Of a stretch of DNA of 64,000 nt, positions 1 through 11,119 are shown in pieces. The DNA comes from Athripsodes cinereus. Its lineage: Eukaryota > Arthropoda > Insecta > Trichoptera > Leptoceridae. Numbering within the stretch: the stretch's first letter is position 1; each line of letters opens with the position of its first letter. The stretch spans positions 30,951,542 through 31,015,541 of the forward strand of contig OX388305.1 of assembly GCA_947579605.1 (NCBI GenBank). The letters are read 5' to 3'. A program made the position numbers and the translations under genes. The notes under the pieces are model-generated. The model was not told the DNA's origin. It did no database searches and worked only from the letters and a program-made list of their open reading frames with translations.

Positions 1-1242
1 ACAGTATTACAATGGAATGCTCGTAGTGCTGTGAGTAATAGATCCGATATCATTTATCTTTTAAATCACCATAGGGTTAACATTGCGGCTATAAGCGAAA
101 CTTGGATTCGTCCTCATTATAACTATAATATTCCTGGATATTTTTGTATAAGATGTGATAGGCAGGAAGGTAGAGGCGGTGGCGCTGCTTTGCTAGTCAA
201 CTCGTCCCTTCCTTTTTCACAAATTGATTTACCATTTAATCCCTTTTTGGAGGTTGTGGCAGTTAGGATAGGTGATGTAGCTTTTGTATCAACATATATA
301 CCTCCTGATACAGGCTTTGATGTTGGATTTTGGAATGCAATAATACCTCTATTGCCTTCATCTTATTTTATTCTGGGCGATTTTAATGCTCATAGCCCCT
401 CCTGGGGTTGCTCCAGAACAGACAGAGCAGGGAATCAACTATTGAATTTCATTGATGACCATAATATTTGTGTTTTGAATGATGGATCGGCAACTAGACT
501 GTCACCGGCGGGTCAGGGGCGCAGTGCTCTGGATTTATCTCTTTGTACGGGAGATTTGGCCGGCTCTGTGAATTGGACTGTTTGCCATGATGCGCATTCT
601 AGTGACCACTTCCCAATTATTTTTACTTATAAATGTAAATCCATTTCGCATGTACCTCAGAATCAACGAAATATGTATAACATTCGTAAAGCTGACTGGT
701 TTAAGTTTGGGGAAATTATTGAGGATAGCTTGAATGAGAAAGAAAACTTATACAATGGCAATGCATCTGTACAAAAAAATTACAGCAATTGGTTTCATAT
801 ATTGCAAAATGCTGCAAATGAATCCATTCCCATAAGGAAAAAAAGTAGTAAGAGGCCAAAGAAATACACTCCATGGTGGGATGAAGAGTGCGACAGATTA
901 GTGGATACACGTAAAAAGGCCATGCTTAAATATAAAAATGACATGTCTATGGAAAATTTTTTGGCCGCTAAGGCTTGTCAAGCAAAAACGAAGAAGGCTC
1001 TTAGGCAGAAAAAGCGAATCGGTTGGTCCAAATTCTGTTCTTCTTTGTCTCCAAATTCTCCTCCATCATATGTATGGGATATGATCAAACGTTTCAGAGG
1101 TTCGATGGTTCCTCCTCGCAGATTACAGCACACACACTTATGGCTCACTGACTTTGTCAATGCCTTGGCTCCTTTGTATGTCCCCAACATAACTCAAATG
1201 TCTATGGTTGACCAGTTTTCAGAACCGGATGCCAACGCTTAA
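1..1242 (+). pseudogene. LINE ORF2 N-terminal part: AP-type endonuclease and linker
   Basis: Frame 1 is open from base 1 to a TAA at 1240-1242. It encodes the endonuclease/exonuclease/phosphatase domain that nicks the target in target-primed reverse transcription. Visible motifs are QWNARS at the start, ISETW (near 90), GGGAALLV (near 175), LGDFNAHSPSWG (near 375-410), and SSDHFPI near 600 with the catalytic Asp-His pair. After the domain come a basic linker and a WWDEEC motif (near 870), common in this LINE group. No start codon is inside the window; the GTG at 31 is internal. The frame stops just before the reverse transcriptase region, which continues in frame 3, so I read the stop as a frameshift in a single ancestral ORF2. 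Confidence 0.85.
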
Positions 1243-1256
1243 TTCAACCCTTTACT

Positions 1257-2035
1257 TTGGATGAGCTCAAAATTTCACTGTCCAAAACCAGGGATTCCTC
1301 CCCGGGTCTGGATATGATCCCATATTCTTTTCTTAGAAAACTTCCTGAACCTTTTCTCCCTTTCTTGCTTAATATTTTTAATCAAGTTTTACTTGAAGGC
1401 GTCGTTCCCGAGGAATGGAAATACCAACTGATTATTCCAATTCCGAAACCAGGTAGGGATACGACACTTGGATCGTCATATCGGCCGATCGCACTATCAT
1501 CCTGCATATTAAAACTACTTGAACATCTTATCAAGATTCGGTTAGAGTGGTTTATGGAACATAATGGCATCTTTTCACGAAGCCAATTTGGATTCAGAAG
1601 ATCTCTTGGTTGTATGGACAATTTGAGTACCTTTGTCACTGATGTACAATTGGCCTTTTCTAATAAAGAATTTCTAGTTTCATCATTTTTAGACATTGAC
1701 ACAGCCTATGACAATGTGTGTCTTCACACGTTACATAACAAACTTATTAAACTAGGTATCCCCGCCTCTCTAGCTAGATTAATTTTCAACCTTCTTACTG
1801 AAAGAAGAATATCTGTTATGAACGAAGGGGAGGAAATTTCGAGAACGATATGGAAAGGGTTACCACAGGGTTCCGTGCTGTCGCCCCTCCTTTTTAATAC
1901 ATACATTTGTGATGCTCAATCTGCTTTACCTGAAGATTGCAAAATCTTGAAATACGCAGACGACTTAGCGCTTTACTCTGTACACAAAGATATTAATAAG
2001 GCTGTAAATTTGTTATCTGATTCTCTTTCTAAGCT
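1257..2035 (+). pseudogene. LINE ORF2 middle part: reverse transcriptase fingers and palm
   Basis: Frame 3 continues the LINE protein after the frameshift. Reverse transcriptase motifs follow in order: SPGLDMIP, IIPIPKPG, YRPIALSSC, SQFGFRRS, LDIDTAYDNV (motif A), GLPQGSVLSPLLFN (motif B) and KYADDLALYS (motif C, catalytic YADD intact). The host sequence is cut at codons Ser-Lys-Leu at 2028-2036 by the antisense LINE insertion. The reading frame resumes at 3334 with Lys-Leu-Asn-Thr-Trp and the expected thumb sequence. The frame runs on to 2069 only because it reads into the insertion. The protein cannot be made in its present form. Confidence 0.87.
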
Positions 2036-3338
2036 TACTTACTTACTTTACGTGTCCGGTCTTTTTTAAATCTTCCCACTCCAATAAGCGGCGACATTCA
2101 TCGCCTTGTCGTTAGCTATGATAAGGTCTTCAGGACTACAGCCGTCCCCCATCAGTGGGCATATTAGTAAGTGGCTATCATCCTGAACTGCGCCACATTC
2201 ACATTGTATGTCGTCCTCTGCAGATAGGTATCCCCATTTCTGAAGGTTTTTCTTGCACCTTGTGACACCAACCCTTAGTCTATTCAGGGTTTTCCACAAA
2301 GAGTATGGCAGATGTTCGCCCACTCGGATACCTTCATGTGGGTCCATCCACAATGTCACTCCAGGGTCCCCTCTCCAGAGTTCTTCTCTTCGTTGTTGTG
2401 AGGACTCAACAGGAAGAGTGCTCTTAAGAAAGCTGTTTCTGGAGATCAGTCGGGACACCACTGGCTGGTGGTGATAAAGAGGGTGCCTGTTGTCATGAGT
2501 TTGTTTATACCTTTCTGCATCTGCAGCTGTTCGTCGCCGAATATAGGGTGGGGCGGTTCCAATAATCGGGTATAGTTTTTCTATCGGTGTTGGTTTTAGG
2601 CATCCTGATGTAATCCGTGCCATCTCGTTGACTGCTACATCCACCTGTTTGGAGTGGGCAGACTTCTGCCATACCGGACACGCGTATTCCGCTGCAGACA
2701 AGCATAGCCCCTGTGCTGAAGCCCTCAACACTGATGGAGTTGCGCCCCACGATGTTCCTGTGAGCTTACGCAGGATGTTATTTCTGGCGCACACCTTCTG
2801 TTTGGTGCTCATGCAGTGCTCTTTGTATGTCAATGTCCTATCAAGTATGACACCGAGGTATTTTGTTGTATTGCAGTGATCTATTTTTTCTCCCATCCAC
2901 ACTACATTAAGCTCTCTGGAAGCTTCTCTATTCCTGAGATGGAATGCACAAAGTTGAGTTTTCTTTGGGTTTGGTCTAAGGTTGTTCTCTTCATAGTATT
3001 CTCCAAGGACTTTTAGCGACTTGGATAATTTTTCTTCAATCAATTTGAAGGTGTCCTCTTGGGCAGCCACGGCTGTGTCATCGGCATATATGAAATGTTT
3101 AGTGCTTAAGCCAGTGATGGGTTGGTCGTTCGTATAGATATTGAATAGAATTGGTGCCAATACACTGCCCTGAGGGAGGCCATTCCTCTGATTTCTCCAT
3201 CTGCTGTTTTTTCCCTGTAGTGTCACATAAAACCTTCTATTAGCAAGGAACATTCCAATCACCTGTGTGAGCTTATAATCTCTTGTCAGGGTATATATTT
3301 TGTTGAGGAGTTTACTATGGTTAACAGTTTCATAAGCT
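2036..3338 (-). mobile_element. 5'-truncated Jockey-like LINE inserted antisense in the larger LINE
   Basis: About 1.3 kb lies on the - strand inside the reverse transcriptase of the + strand LINE. Its 3' end is on the left, with a 3' UTR of about 30 bases and a short tandem tail (AAGT units, 2035-2050). Its 5' end is on the right at about 3338, within the AYETVNH part of reverse transcriptase motif A, so everything upstream was lost by truncation. The bases TAAGCT occur on both sides (2030-2035 and 3333-3338). On the right they overlap the element's own Ala-Tyr codons, so they may be a target duplication, junction microhomology, or both. The coding frame shows no stops, so this insertion looks younger than the copy it interrupts. 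Confidence 0.85.
2066..3338 (-). CDS. Partial reverse transcriptase of the nested Jockey-like LINE (no RNase H)
   Basis: The frame is open for about 424 codons from the truncation point to a TAA at 2066. In order it shows AYETVNH (end of motif A), NGLPQGSVLAPILFNIY (motif B), HFIYADDTAVAAQ (motif C, YADD intact), KYLGVILDRTLTYKEH, a thumb region, and a C-terminal CECG...DDSHLLICP Cys/His motif. No RNase H follows, as in the Jockey group. The first in-frame Met is at 3262, but this is an internal residue of a truncated protein, not a real start. The fingers and the whole endonuclease are missing, so the piece is not mobile by itself. A Jockey placement rests on domain content only. Confidence 0.8.
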
Positions 3339-5004
3339 CAATACATGGTTGTTGTCCCATTCCCTTCAAATATCTCCTACAAAATCAAAGATTATGGTTT
3401 TTTCCAGAAAACACAGAAACCCAGAGATTTTGGTACGCCTCAATGATCATGATATTCCCCAGGTTGATGAAACCAAATTTCTGGGTGTTATTTTGGATAG
3501 AAAGTTGGCATGGAATTCCTTTATTAACACCACAACTTCTAAATGTGAGCGGAATATGAACATATTAAGAGCGGTGGCGGGAGTGTCGTGGGGATCTCAC
3601 CCATCAACTATGAGAAACATGTACAACGCTTTAGTCAGGTCCCATCTCGATTATGCTTGTTTTTTGTTGAATCCTCTTCCATGCCATCTGGAGACTAAGC
3701 TTGAGAGGGTTCAGTCCAAGTGTCTTAGACTTATGATTGGTGCTATGCAGTCCACTCCAATAAACGCCTTGCAGGTTGAGTGCTCCGAAATGCCTTTAAA
3801 TATAAGGCGACAGTATCTTGCAGAAAGGTTTGTTCTTAAACGCTTTGGTTATTCTAACCACCCTCTCTTCAATAATATTGGTAAACTGAATCAATCATAT
3901 CATTCTAATCGATATTGGCTTAAAAAACGTATTCCTCTATTATGTGCTGCTTACACTTCTATTGAGAATCTGTACAAAGGACCTAGGTATCCTTATCCAT
4001 TATCAATCTTTAATCTACCTCTTAAAGCTTTTCAGACTATTCCCAAAATCATAGAAAATATAGGTTTGAACAAAAATCCCAAACAATGTTCTGTTGACTA
4101 TAACCAAAGATTTTTAGCCTGTGTGAATGAAAAGTGGCCCGATCATTTGAAAATTTACACAGATGGATCTAAATTGTCTCTTGACGGTTTTAGTGGATCC
4201 GCATTCGTTATCCCGAAGCTAAACATAGATGACGGTTTCAGATTACCCCCTGGGGCCTCGGTCTATTCAGCAGAATGTTTCGCATTAAGAGAGGCGTTAC
4301 AAAAGTGTTTAACTATACCAGAGGAAAATATAATTGTATTCTCAGATTCACTTTCCCTGGTGAAATGTTTGGCATCCCCACATTCACTGTTTTCTCGCAA
4401 CCAACTTATAATTGACATCAGATTGCTCATCCTGGAATTGCAGAACATGAATAGAGATGTGGTGATTGCCTGGATCCCAGCACACTGCGGTATTTCAGGT
4501 AATGAAAGAGTGGATCTGTTAGCCAAGGACGCCGCTATTCGCGGCAGAACTCCTGATAACTTCGTTTTGCCCGAGTGTGATGTTTTGAACGAATTGGAGT
4601 GCATTAGCTTCAAACATTGGTATTTATCCTGGCAAAATAACCCAAAAGGTTCTCATTACAAAAAAGTTCAACTATCTATCCCATCTCGACCTTGGTTTCA
4701 CAACAAAAAATTGTCCAGACAACACATTGTCTGTATTTCAAGATTGCGTTTCGGCCACATGCGCCTGGATTCACACTTGTTCCGAATCGGTCTTGTTGAA
4801 TCTCCCGATTGCGAGTGTGGTTGGGACGAGGAAACGCCGGACCATAGCATCTTAGGATGTCCAATTAGGGACGCTATGGACATATATTTTAAATTCATAA
4901 ACGTTGAGTACCCTGTTAATATTGTTTACCTTCTTGGACTGAACTCTCGACAAGTTAATGATCTCATATTTGAATCCGTCCAAAGGAATATGATTCTGAT
5001 ATGA
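3334..5004 (+). pseudogene. LINE ORF2 C-terminal part: thumb, RNase H, Cys/His motif
   Basis: Frame 1 resumes the interrupted LINE protein (SKLNTWLLSH, then SPTKSKIMVFS and FLGVILDRKLAW). RNase H type 1 follows, with IYTDGSK (first Asp, near 4155), SAECFALREAL (Glu, near 4270), IVFSDSLS (Asp, near 4335) and WIPAHCGISGNERVDLLAK (near 4470-4530, His and final Asp). All four catalytic carboxylates appear intact. The C-terminus carries CECGWDEETPDHSILGCP, a zinc-binding-like motif common in I-like elements. The frame ends at TGA 5002-5004. The first in-frame start-like codon in the fragment (TTG 3349) has no meaning, since this is the continuation of 1-2035. Confidence 0.87.
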
Positions 5005-5146
5005 ATGTTTTTCGCTTTTTCTTGTTTTCCCTTTTTTTTCTCTCTCTCTTCGCCTAAAATATATATATGATGTTTTTTATATGTAAGATGAAAATATGGC
5101 CATAACATCCAACGGGATGAGCCGCCATAATAAAAAAAAAAAAAAA
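5005..5146 (+). other. 3' UTR and poly(A) tail of the I-like LINE
   Basis: About 125 bases of pyrimidine-rich 3' UTR follow the stop codon and end in CCGCCATAAT plus about 15 A residues (5131-5146). The poly(A) end marks the 3' boundary of the retrotransposon and fits insertion by target-primed reverse transcription. The left target duplication lies outside the window, so it cannot be matched. Confidence 0.75.
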
Positions 5147-5725
5147 GAACCTACGTCACTAAAAAAGAAGAAGGCATATTATTGACATATTTAACATAAC
5201 AATACACAATTTTATCCACAAAAATATTCATATTTATTGTTGATATTGTTATTTAAATAATTTTGTTTTATAAAAGAATTTAATTTAAATGGAAACATAA
5301 CCATACCTAATAACATGGTGTTTAAACTGTGTTCACTAATATCATCAGCCTTTGTCAATTATATACTAAAACATTGTATTTAGGTAATACCATTCAAAAT
5401 ATTATCTTATAAAATTTGTTACCGAAATTATGTAGATAGGTACATATTGAAATTGTGTGAATGTGCATCAAATAATCGCTTAAAACAATATAATGTGAAG
5501 AACTTCTATTGTTAATCCAAGCGCATGCGAGTCAATGTGACAATTCACGACCGTATTGACAGTATTGAAATCATGACATGAAACTATAACTTAATTCAAA
5601 ATTCACAGCACATTCGACACCCTAATGAAAACTATGTAGGTAGAACTTATGTTCTTAACTTTGGTTGATAGGTAGGATTGGAAACATATTGTACATCTAC
5701 TCAGCTTTTTTCTTTAATAACGGTA

Positions 5726-6190
5726 GCCGGTGTGGCGTGAATGTAACCCTCTTACCTTTGAGCCACGAGGTCCCGAGATCAATTACCAGCCAGAGCAAAG
5801 TGAAGAATGATCTCCTTCAAATTGTTCTGGATCTGGATGTTACATGCATACATGTTGAGTGTATTGTAAATATTATGTGAATTATCTTACTACGAGTAGT
5901 ATCCAAAATACGTGATTCATTTTCACTTATTTTAGAGGCATTAACTATGTAACAATTGCTAGACATTTTTAAATAAAATATTTAAACTTGAATTACTATG
6001 TTTATTTGTTACATTAATTTAAAAATACGCTATCGCGATTTCGAGTCTTGAAAAGCTCGTCAATGGTGCAAGTGCACTGAAATCGCGATAGCGTATTTTT
6101 AAATTAATGTAACAAATAGTAATTCAAGTTTAAATATTTTATTTACATTATTCATATCTGAGTTTGGAACTAGCTAGATCTATATAATAT
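5726..6190 (+). mobile_element. tRNA-derived SINE, copy A, split by an insertion
   Basis: The head matches copies at 6432 and 63464: GTGTGGCGTGAATG resembles an RNA polymerase III A box, and the B-box region is decayed here (AGATCAATTACC). The body has the family segment AAGTGAAGAATGA and the phrase ending at the ATTCAT of 5915-5920. The last family segment (GAGTTTGGAACTAGCTAGAT) appears only at 6160-6185, after about 230 foreign bases. ATTCAT occurs on both sides of the foreign stretch (5915-5920 and 6150-6155), as expected for a target duplication. This is the most diverged of the three copies. Confidence 0.7.
5921..6149. mobile_element. Snap-back hairpin element inserted in SINE copy A
   Basis: The insert is flanked by ATTCAT repeats. 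Most of it is one large inverted repeat: left arm 5971-6042, right arm 6079-6145, with a spacer of about 36 bases. The arms carry TACGCTATCGCGATTTC and its complement and match nearly perfectly, apart from a 4-5 base indel in the outer part. It has no coding capacity. It resembles a small MITE or foldback element. The first 50 bases (5921-5970) lie outside the hairpin and are unexplained. Confidence 0.7.
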
Positions 6191-6431
6191 TTTGTAATAA
6201 AACTCAACAATCTTTTATATTGTACACGGTATTGCGTTTGTGTTTTAACGATTACATTGAAGCGTTGATTAAATATCAAATCACCTATCAATAATTGAAA
6301 CATGTCAATTCAGACTAGCCATTGAATACATATTATTTCGTAATAGGAAATAATGTTTCATAAATTCAATATAAACCTTTCTCTTTCAATATCTACATTA
6401 TATGATAATGTTTAATGTGCAGCGATATGAC

Positions 6432-6682
6432 GACCGGTGTGTCGCAGAGGTTAACGCACTTGCCTTTGAGTCACGAGGTCCCGGGTTCGATTCCCGGCCA
6501 GGGCAGAATGAAGAATGACCTTTTTCAAATTGTCCTGGGTCTGGGTGTTACATGTATATGTGTTCAGTGCATTGTATATTATGTGTATCGTCGTGTTAGT
6601 ACCCATAATACAAGACTCATATCTTAGTTTGGGACTAGCTCGGTCTGTGTGAAATTGTCTATACATGTTATGTTATGTTATT
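6432..6682 (+). mobile_element. tRNA-derived SINE, copy B
   Basis: A full-looking copy. The A-box-like GTGTGTCGCAGAGGTTAACG is followed by the B box GGTTCGATTCC (6484-6494), about the spacing of a tRNA gene. Then come the CAGAATGAAGAATGACC body, the TTTGGGACTAGCTCGGTCTG segment and a short TATGT tandem tail ending near 6680. The tRNA-like part has an anticodon loop readable as TTG, but its stem is imperfect, so tRNA-Gln ancestry is only a suggestion. A SINE of this kind would be transcribed by RNA polymerase III and depend on a LINE for movement. Confidence 0.8.
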
Positions 6683-6911
6683 ATTAGACGTTAATCATTC
6701 GACAAAGTTATTTTCGTTTACATTTTAATATCAACGGCTCTTCGATAAGTTTTCCAGAATCAAATTTATCTTTACCTAATTACGTATATTGAAACCGTAT
6801 AACCTTTTTACGTATATCGAAATAAGTAAAAATTAATGAATAAATTAAATATTTAAGTTCGAAGAGTTTTCAAATTTTAATATCGAATCATTAACAAATA
6901 AAATAAGATAC

Positions 6912-7045
6912 CTCGCATCTTAAATGACGAGTCGCCCATCCGAAAATATTTTATTTTTTATGGTTCGGAGAGGTTAACCTGTATATTTATTACATACAGT
7001 TAGTCCGCTAGCTACCCGATTTGTGGAGTTTGCCGTGATTATTTG
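6912..7045 (+). repeat. Dispersed repeat family R, diverged partial copy
   Basis: This stretch shares the order of family-R landmarks: GCATCTTAAATGACGAG, CGCCCATCC, GGAGAGG, CCGCTAGCTACCCGATTTGTGG and GCCGTGATT. Better copies are at 16106-16272 and 30008-30265. It is old and diverged, with no coding capacity. Family R is described in the findings. Confidence 0.5.
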
Positions 7046-9677
7046 AATAAATGTTTTTTTTAGAAGTTTTGTATCACTACATAATGTAATATTCATGTAG
7101 AAATTAAGGTAAATCTATCTATGTACATACTTGCTGTTGCCCCCCACGAAATGACCGGATGCCCGATGTTATTGGTATCGAATGTTATGATGTGTAGGTA
7201 AGTACATATATATCAGTGGCGGGACTAGATTTTTCATGCTTTGTTCAAATAATATACTATTTCACTTGCAAGCGAGTGGATGTTCTTGAGAATAATAGAA
7301 AATATAAATTAACATATTTTGTGAGTAGGTACGTATTTTTTCAACATACTCATCAACTGTGTAGTACCTTCAATCAATAAATTAGAATCAGAAAACATAT
7401 TTTTTTGTGTCGACGAATTAGAACACTACGTAAAAACTTAAACGGTCAAGTATAAAACAATCAATATTTGTAATACTTTCAATCTAATTAGGTGTATTTC
7501 GTATTATAACATATTATCTTAAAATTCAAATTAATCGATAAATAATAATTTGTGTATTACTCGTCGTTCAAAATTACGCGCGATTGGACGTGGTCAATAT
7601 TCCTTTTTCTTTGGTATATTTGTGTCATAGAATTTCTATGTGTCAGTATTTTTGTGTTACATTTTATTGTCTTGATTGTTAACTGTTTACGTACAATGAC
7701 CACGAAAAGGTTTTTTTGCTGTTATGCTGTTCATTTTTTCTATTGCACAATAAATAATAAAATAAAAATAAAAAAAAACAAATTAGAATTGATCACAAAA
7801 TATAATAATTGTTAAGATTTTTTATTTATTTTAGGGCATGCGTTGTATATCTGCATATAAGGTAGGTACACCACTGCTATGTATGTAGGAATATAGGTAT
7901 ATTGACTAATATAATATTACCTATATAATACCAATCTGGACAATACAATAATGGTATGACAGTTCCTATGGCACGTTATAATATTATTTTATTTATATTC
8001 CTAACAATATCATAAGAACCAATACTACTAACACTTCACTTTGACTTAACGATTATTATCTCTACGACTCGGGTGACCACACGCTCGAATAATAATATTC
8101 ACTTCAAATAACTTCCATCAAAAAGAATAAATTTTTACTTTTTTTTTTATTAATTATTAAATTGTTTTTTAGTTTTATACGATTTTTAAAAAAGTAGTTT
8201 CCAAATCGCTCTAAATTAGGTCTTTATTATTGGGTTTCTAGGTTTTTTTTTTTGAGAAAAAACTGGAGTTAGTTTTACATTGTTTGCTTATCTAATCACA
8301 AAAAATGGAATTCTGATTAATGTTGATGAACCTTCTTTATGTATCACATTAGGTATGATTGAATCTCAAGATATTAGAAAGAGTATTAATTATTCCGACA
8401 CTTACGAATAGGCATATCTGGCTTGAACGCTTCGTACTTGTTCACATATGGACAATTTGTAAAGCGCCGTGAACTCATGACAGGACATATTGTGTGTCTA
8501 TTAGCCGAAGCTCCCAGCAAAAAGGCGTATCTTCAGCTTCCTTCTGACACCTTCTCTATTTGCCTCCTCTTAAAGACTAAAAGGCAGCTTGTTCCAGCAT
8601 AATAGGTATGTTTATGCAAATTTATTATTACTATTTATAATATAAAAACGATTAATTTAAATATGTCATAAAGGTGCAACATATGGTCACCTCATCGAGT
8701 CGATAATCTGGTTATTATTTATATACACATTTCAAGCACACCATTTACTACATTATAAAAAATCAACAAAATTTTATGAATGAAATTCCAAAAAAATAAG
8801 AATATTACTTTATGTAGGTATTTGTCATAAATAATACTGTCCCTCCAACTTAACTACCTGATATCAAATAAATTTTATTTCAACAAGACTAATGTTACCT
8901 ATATAATATGTAGGTACCTTCTGTATATATGTATATTATTATTTTGTAGTAGATACCTGCATGTATATTATATTACAATGACATCACTCTAAACAAGTGA
9001 TTGCTAGAAAAGAATTTGTTTATTTATTCTTACCTAATTAACTCTTGTGCCAATCACAATAAAGTCAATCAAAATTAATTATTCATAGTCGTATAAAATA
9101 TTTCACACAATATTTTTGACACGTTGAAATACAATTTAAAGTTTAGAAAATAATTTTATATTAATTTTGAATTATGAACCTTTGTCCACCTTTAAACTTT
9201 TCTACTACATTGAATTTCAACATCTTGTAAAAAATAATTAAGTAGTGAAATGTGTTCAGTCAGATTTTAAATCATGTGTAAATTAACATGTAGTCAATGC
9301 TTTGAATTATGTTTATAAATACCTAATACAAATTCTAAGTTGAATGAAATGTGTTACAGCAAAATGTTTTTATACCTATTTGTAAAAATAAGTACATCAA
9401 TTTCGAGCTACTGGGTTTTTCAAATACCTATTCAAAACATGAATTTGTAATATTATGAAAGTAAAACATAGTAGGTAATTATATAAAAGAAACTAAGAAA
9501 ACATTCTGTAAACGAACTAACCATAAAAAGTCTATCGATTAACATTTTTAATAATAAATATTCCCATTTATATGGACATTATCACATAGAGAGAGGATTC
9601 CTTACATTATGGATGTACAAGAATGTTGTTAAACACTGTAGATATACAATATTTACATAATTCACAATAATATTTCA
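7046..9677. other. AT-rich spacer, no gene recognised
   Basis: I see no convincing coding frame. The 87-codon frame at 7552-7815 is low complexity and Phe/Ile/Lys rich, and I do not trust it. CAGTGGCGGGACTAG at 7214 looks like one hAT-type terminus (see findings). Short 'gtaggta' and 'aatatta' runs are frequent. Confidence 0.5.
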
Positions 9678-10122
9678 TGTCGTCGGCGTTTTGTAAAATT
9701 TGTCGGTTCACGAATTGCGCCTTCATTTTACAAAATGCATATTCGGGTAAACTTTGTATGTAGCAACATATCGCCTAGGCCTAGACAAATTGTAAAAATT
9801 TTTCTGTTGCTCACCATCTAGTGGCGTTGCAAATGCAAACACAACGCGTAGGTTAATGGGGACAGTAGTGGTGAGTATATTGATTATTTCTTTATAATAT
9901 CTTGTCACTCTTAATGGAATACCTTTAGCATTTTGCTATGATATTTATTAAATTTTCATTACAATTCATTGTGTAGTATCATTGATATTAACGTTTGGTT
10001 TGGTTTGGTAAGTTACGCGGCGATTAGAAGCAATACTATTTTTTACAATTAGCCTGATATGCTTTAAGCTTTTTACAAAGTGACTACGTTGTAAAAACGG
10101 ATTTTACAAAATGCCGACGACA
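9678..10122. mobile_element. Non-autonomous DNA transposon with 22-bp terminal inverted repeats
   Basis: The left end TGTCGTCGGCGTTTTGTAAA (9678 on) is repeated inverted at 10101-10122 with one mismatch. The element is 445 bases and has no transposase frame. Subterminal copies of TTTTACAAA or its complement occur at about 9726, 9790, 10048, 10070, 10091 and 10101, resembling repeated transposase-binding sites. I could not find a clean target duplication, so the superfamily is open. Confidence 0.65.
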
Positions 10123-10892
10123 CATATTATGATAGTTTATAATATTATGTTAGCTTCGGTGGGTATACACACTTCTTCAGTATAATCTATTCATTCATAA
10201 ACAACATCTAATACCTACTGTGAATGGGTGTTTATCTTATCCTTATTCATTCATAAAAATACCTACTACCTACTGATTTAAGAAATATTCGAGGAATTGG
10301 TATCATATTACTTACTTATCTACGGAAGATGCTGTCAATGAAAAACACCTACACTCTAATGGTGATAACTCTACGATGACAGTTCATTCAATGCTACTCT
10401 TTTATTTTATCTACTTTTCTACTTCTTAGCTTTTTGGGATCTTTTACTCATCACTGATATACAATGAGCATTTAGAAAAAACTTAATATACCTAGCATAT
10501 TTATATGTTCTCCAAGTAATGATGGTCTTTAGGGCGGGTGAACCGAAAAAACGATCGGAATCCCACACAAGACTTACTCAAATTAAAATTTTGTAGAAAT
10601 TCAAAAAGCTGGATATTTTCCAGGGGCTCCAGAAAATTGCTTTTCATAGACGCTCACACAATTAGTTTTTCCCGGGTCTGCACAAAACTAAGACCGCCAC
10701 TGTCTGTCTTCATATTATTCTGTCTTGATGACATTCATTGTCCAATGATGGAAAATAAGTAAGTTCACGTCACTCGATACAGAAAGGAGTGGAAAAAAAT
10801 TGTGAGGTCTACATACATATATCCATACGTAGTGGAGAGATGAAAATTAGCACTGTGTGAGTGAGTGCTTCTGAAAATTTATAATATATATA
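10123..10892. other. Spacer with a possible hAT right terminus
   Basis: No gene is recognised. The bases AGACCGCCACTG at 10691-10702 look like the right end of a hAT-type element; a possible partner is at 7214, but the flanking 8-mers differ. The 74-codon frame at 10538-10762 overlaps this end and shows no known domain. Confidence 0.35.
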
Positions 10893-11025
10893 TAATGAGT
10901 TACAATCCATTGGATTGGTCTGCAACGTGTTTGGTTTTTATTCTCCATTCGTCTCTATTCTCAGCCAGTCTTTTCAGCTCTACGTATGAGCCACAGTTCA
11001 TATCCTTCTTCAGTTGGTCCATATA
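10893..11025 (-). pseudogene. 3' end of an RTE-like LINE, short fragment
   Basis: Read on the - strand, this gives YMDQLKKDMNCGSYVELKRL and then AENRDEWRIK, followed by ADQSNGL and a stop. This is nearly the same C-terminus as the longer copy at 44736-45182. Both copies are followed on the LINE sense strand by a TA-rich tail (10883-10895 here). The upstream boundary at about 11025 is abrupt, as expected for 5' truncation. The best match is the LINE group usually annotated as 'endonuclease-reverse transcriptase' in insects. Confidence 0.7.
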
Positions 11026-11119
11026 CGCGTAGTGAACCAGAAAAAATTTCATGCTTTGAATTAAAAAGGCTTTACCGAAAGAAATCTCACCACAATAACC
11101 ATTGATATACAAATACATA

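Larger units (their letters stand above)
1..5146 (+). mobile_element. Non-LTR retrotransposon (LINE), I/Loa/Outcast-like, 5'-incomplete and interrupted
   Basis: The domain order is AP-type endonuclease, reverse transcriptase, then RNase H, followed by a C-terminal Cys/His motif, a short 3' UTR and a poly(A) run. The presence of RNase H places it in the I-like group (I, Loa, Outcast) rather than Jockey or CR1; the exact clade cannot be fixed by eye. The element starts before the window, because the endonuclease frame is already open at base 1. It is dead: one frameshift lies near 1240 and an antisense LINE insertion splits the reverse transcriptase at about 2035. When that insertion is left out, the flanking frames rejoin in phase at codons Ser-Lys-Leu. 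The 3' end is the poly(A) at 5131-5146. Confidence 0.9.

Noticed and set aside
1382..1702. 106-codon - strand frame
   Set aside because: Antisense shadow of the LINE reverse transcriptase on the + strand.
2253..3016. Several + strand frames of 66-83 codons
   Set aside because: Shadows of the nested - strand LINE coding region.
6432..6510. Possible functional tRNA gene
   Set aside because: The head is tRNA-like but stems are imperfect, and two more copies with identical non-tRNA bodies show it is a SINE.
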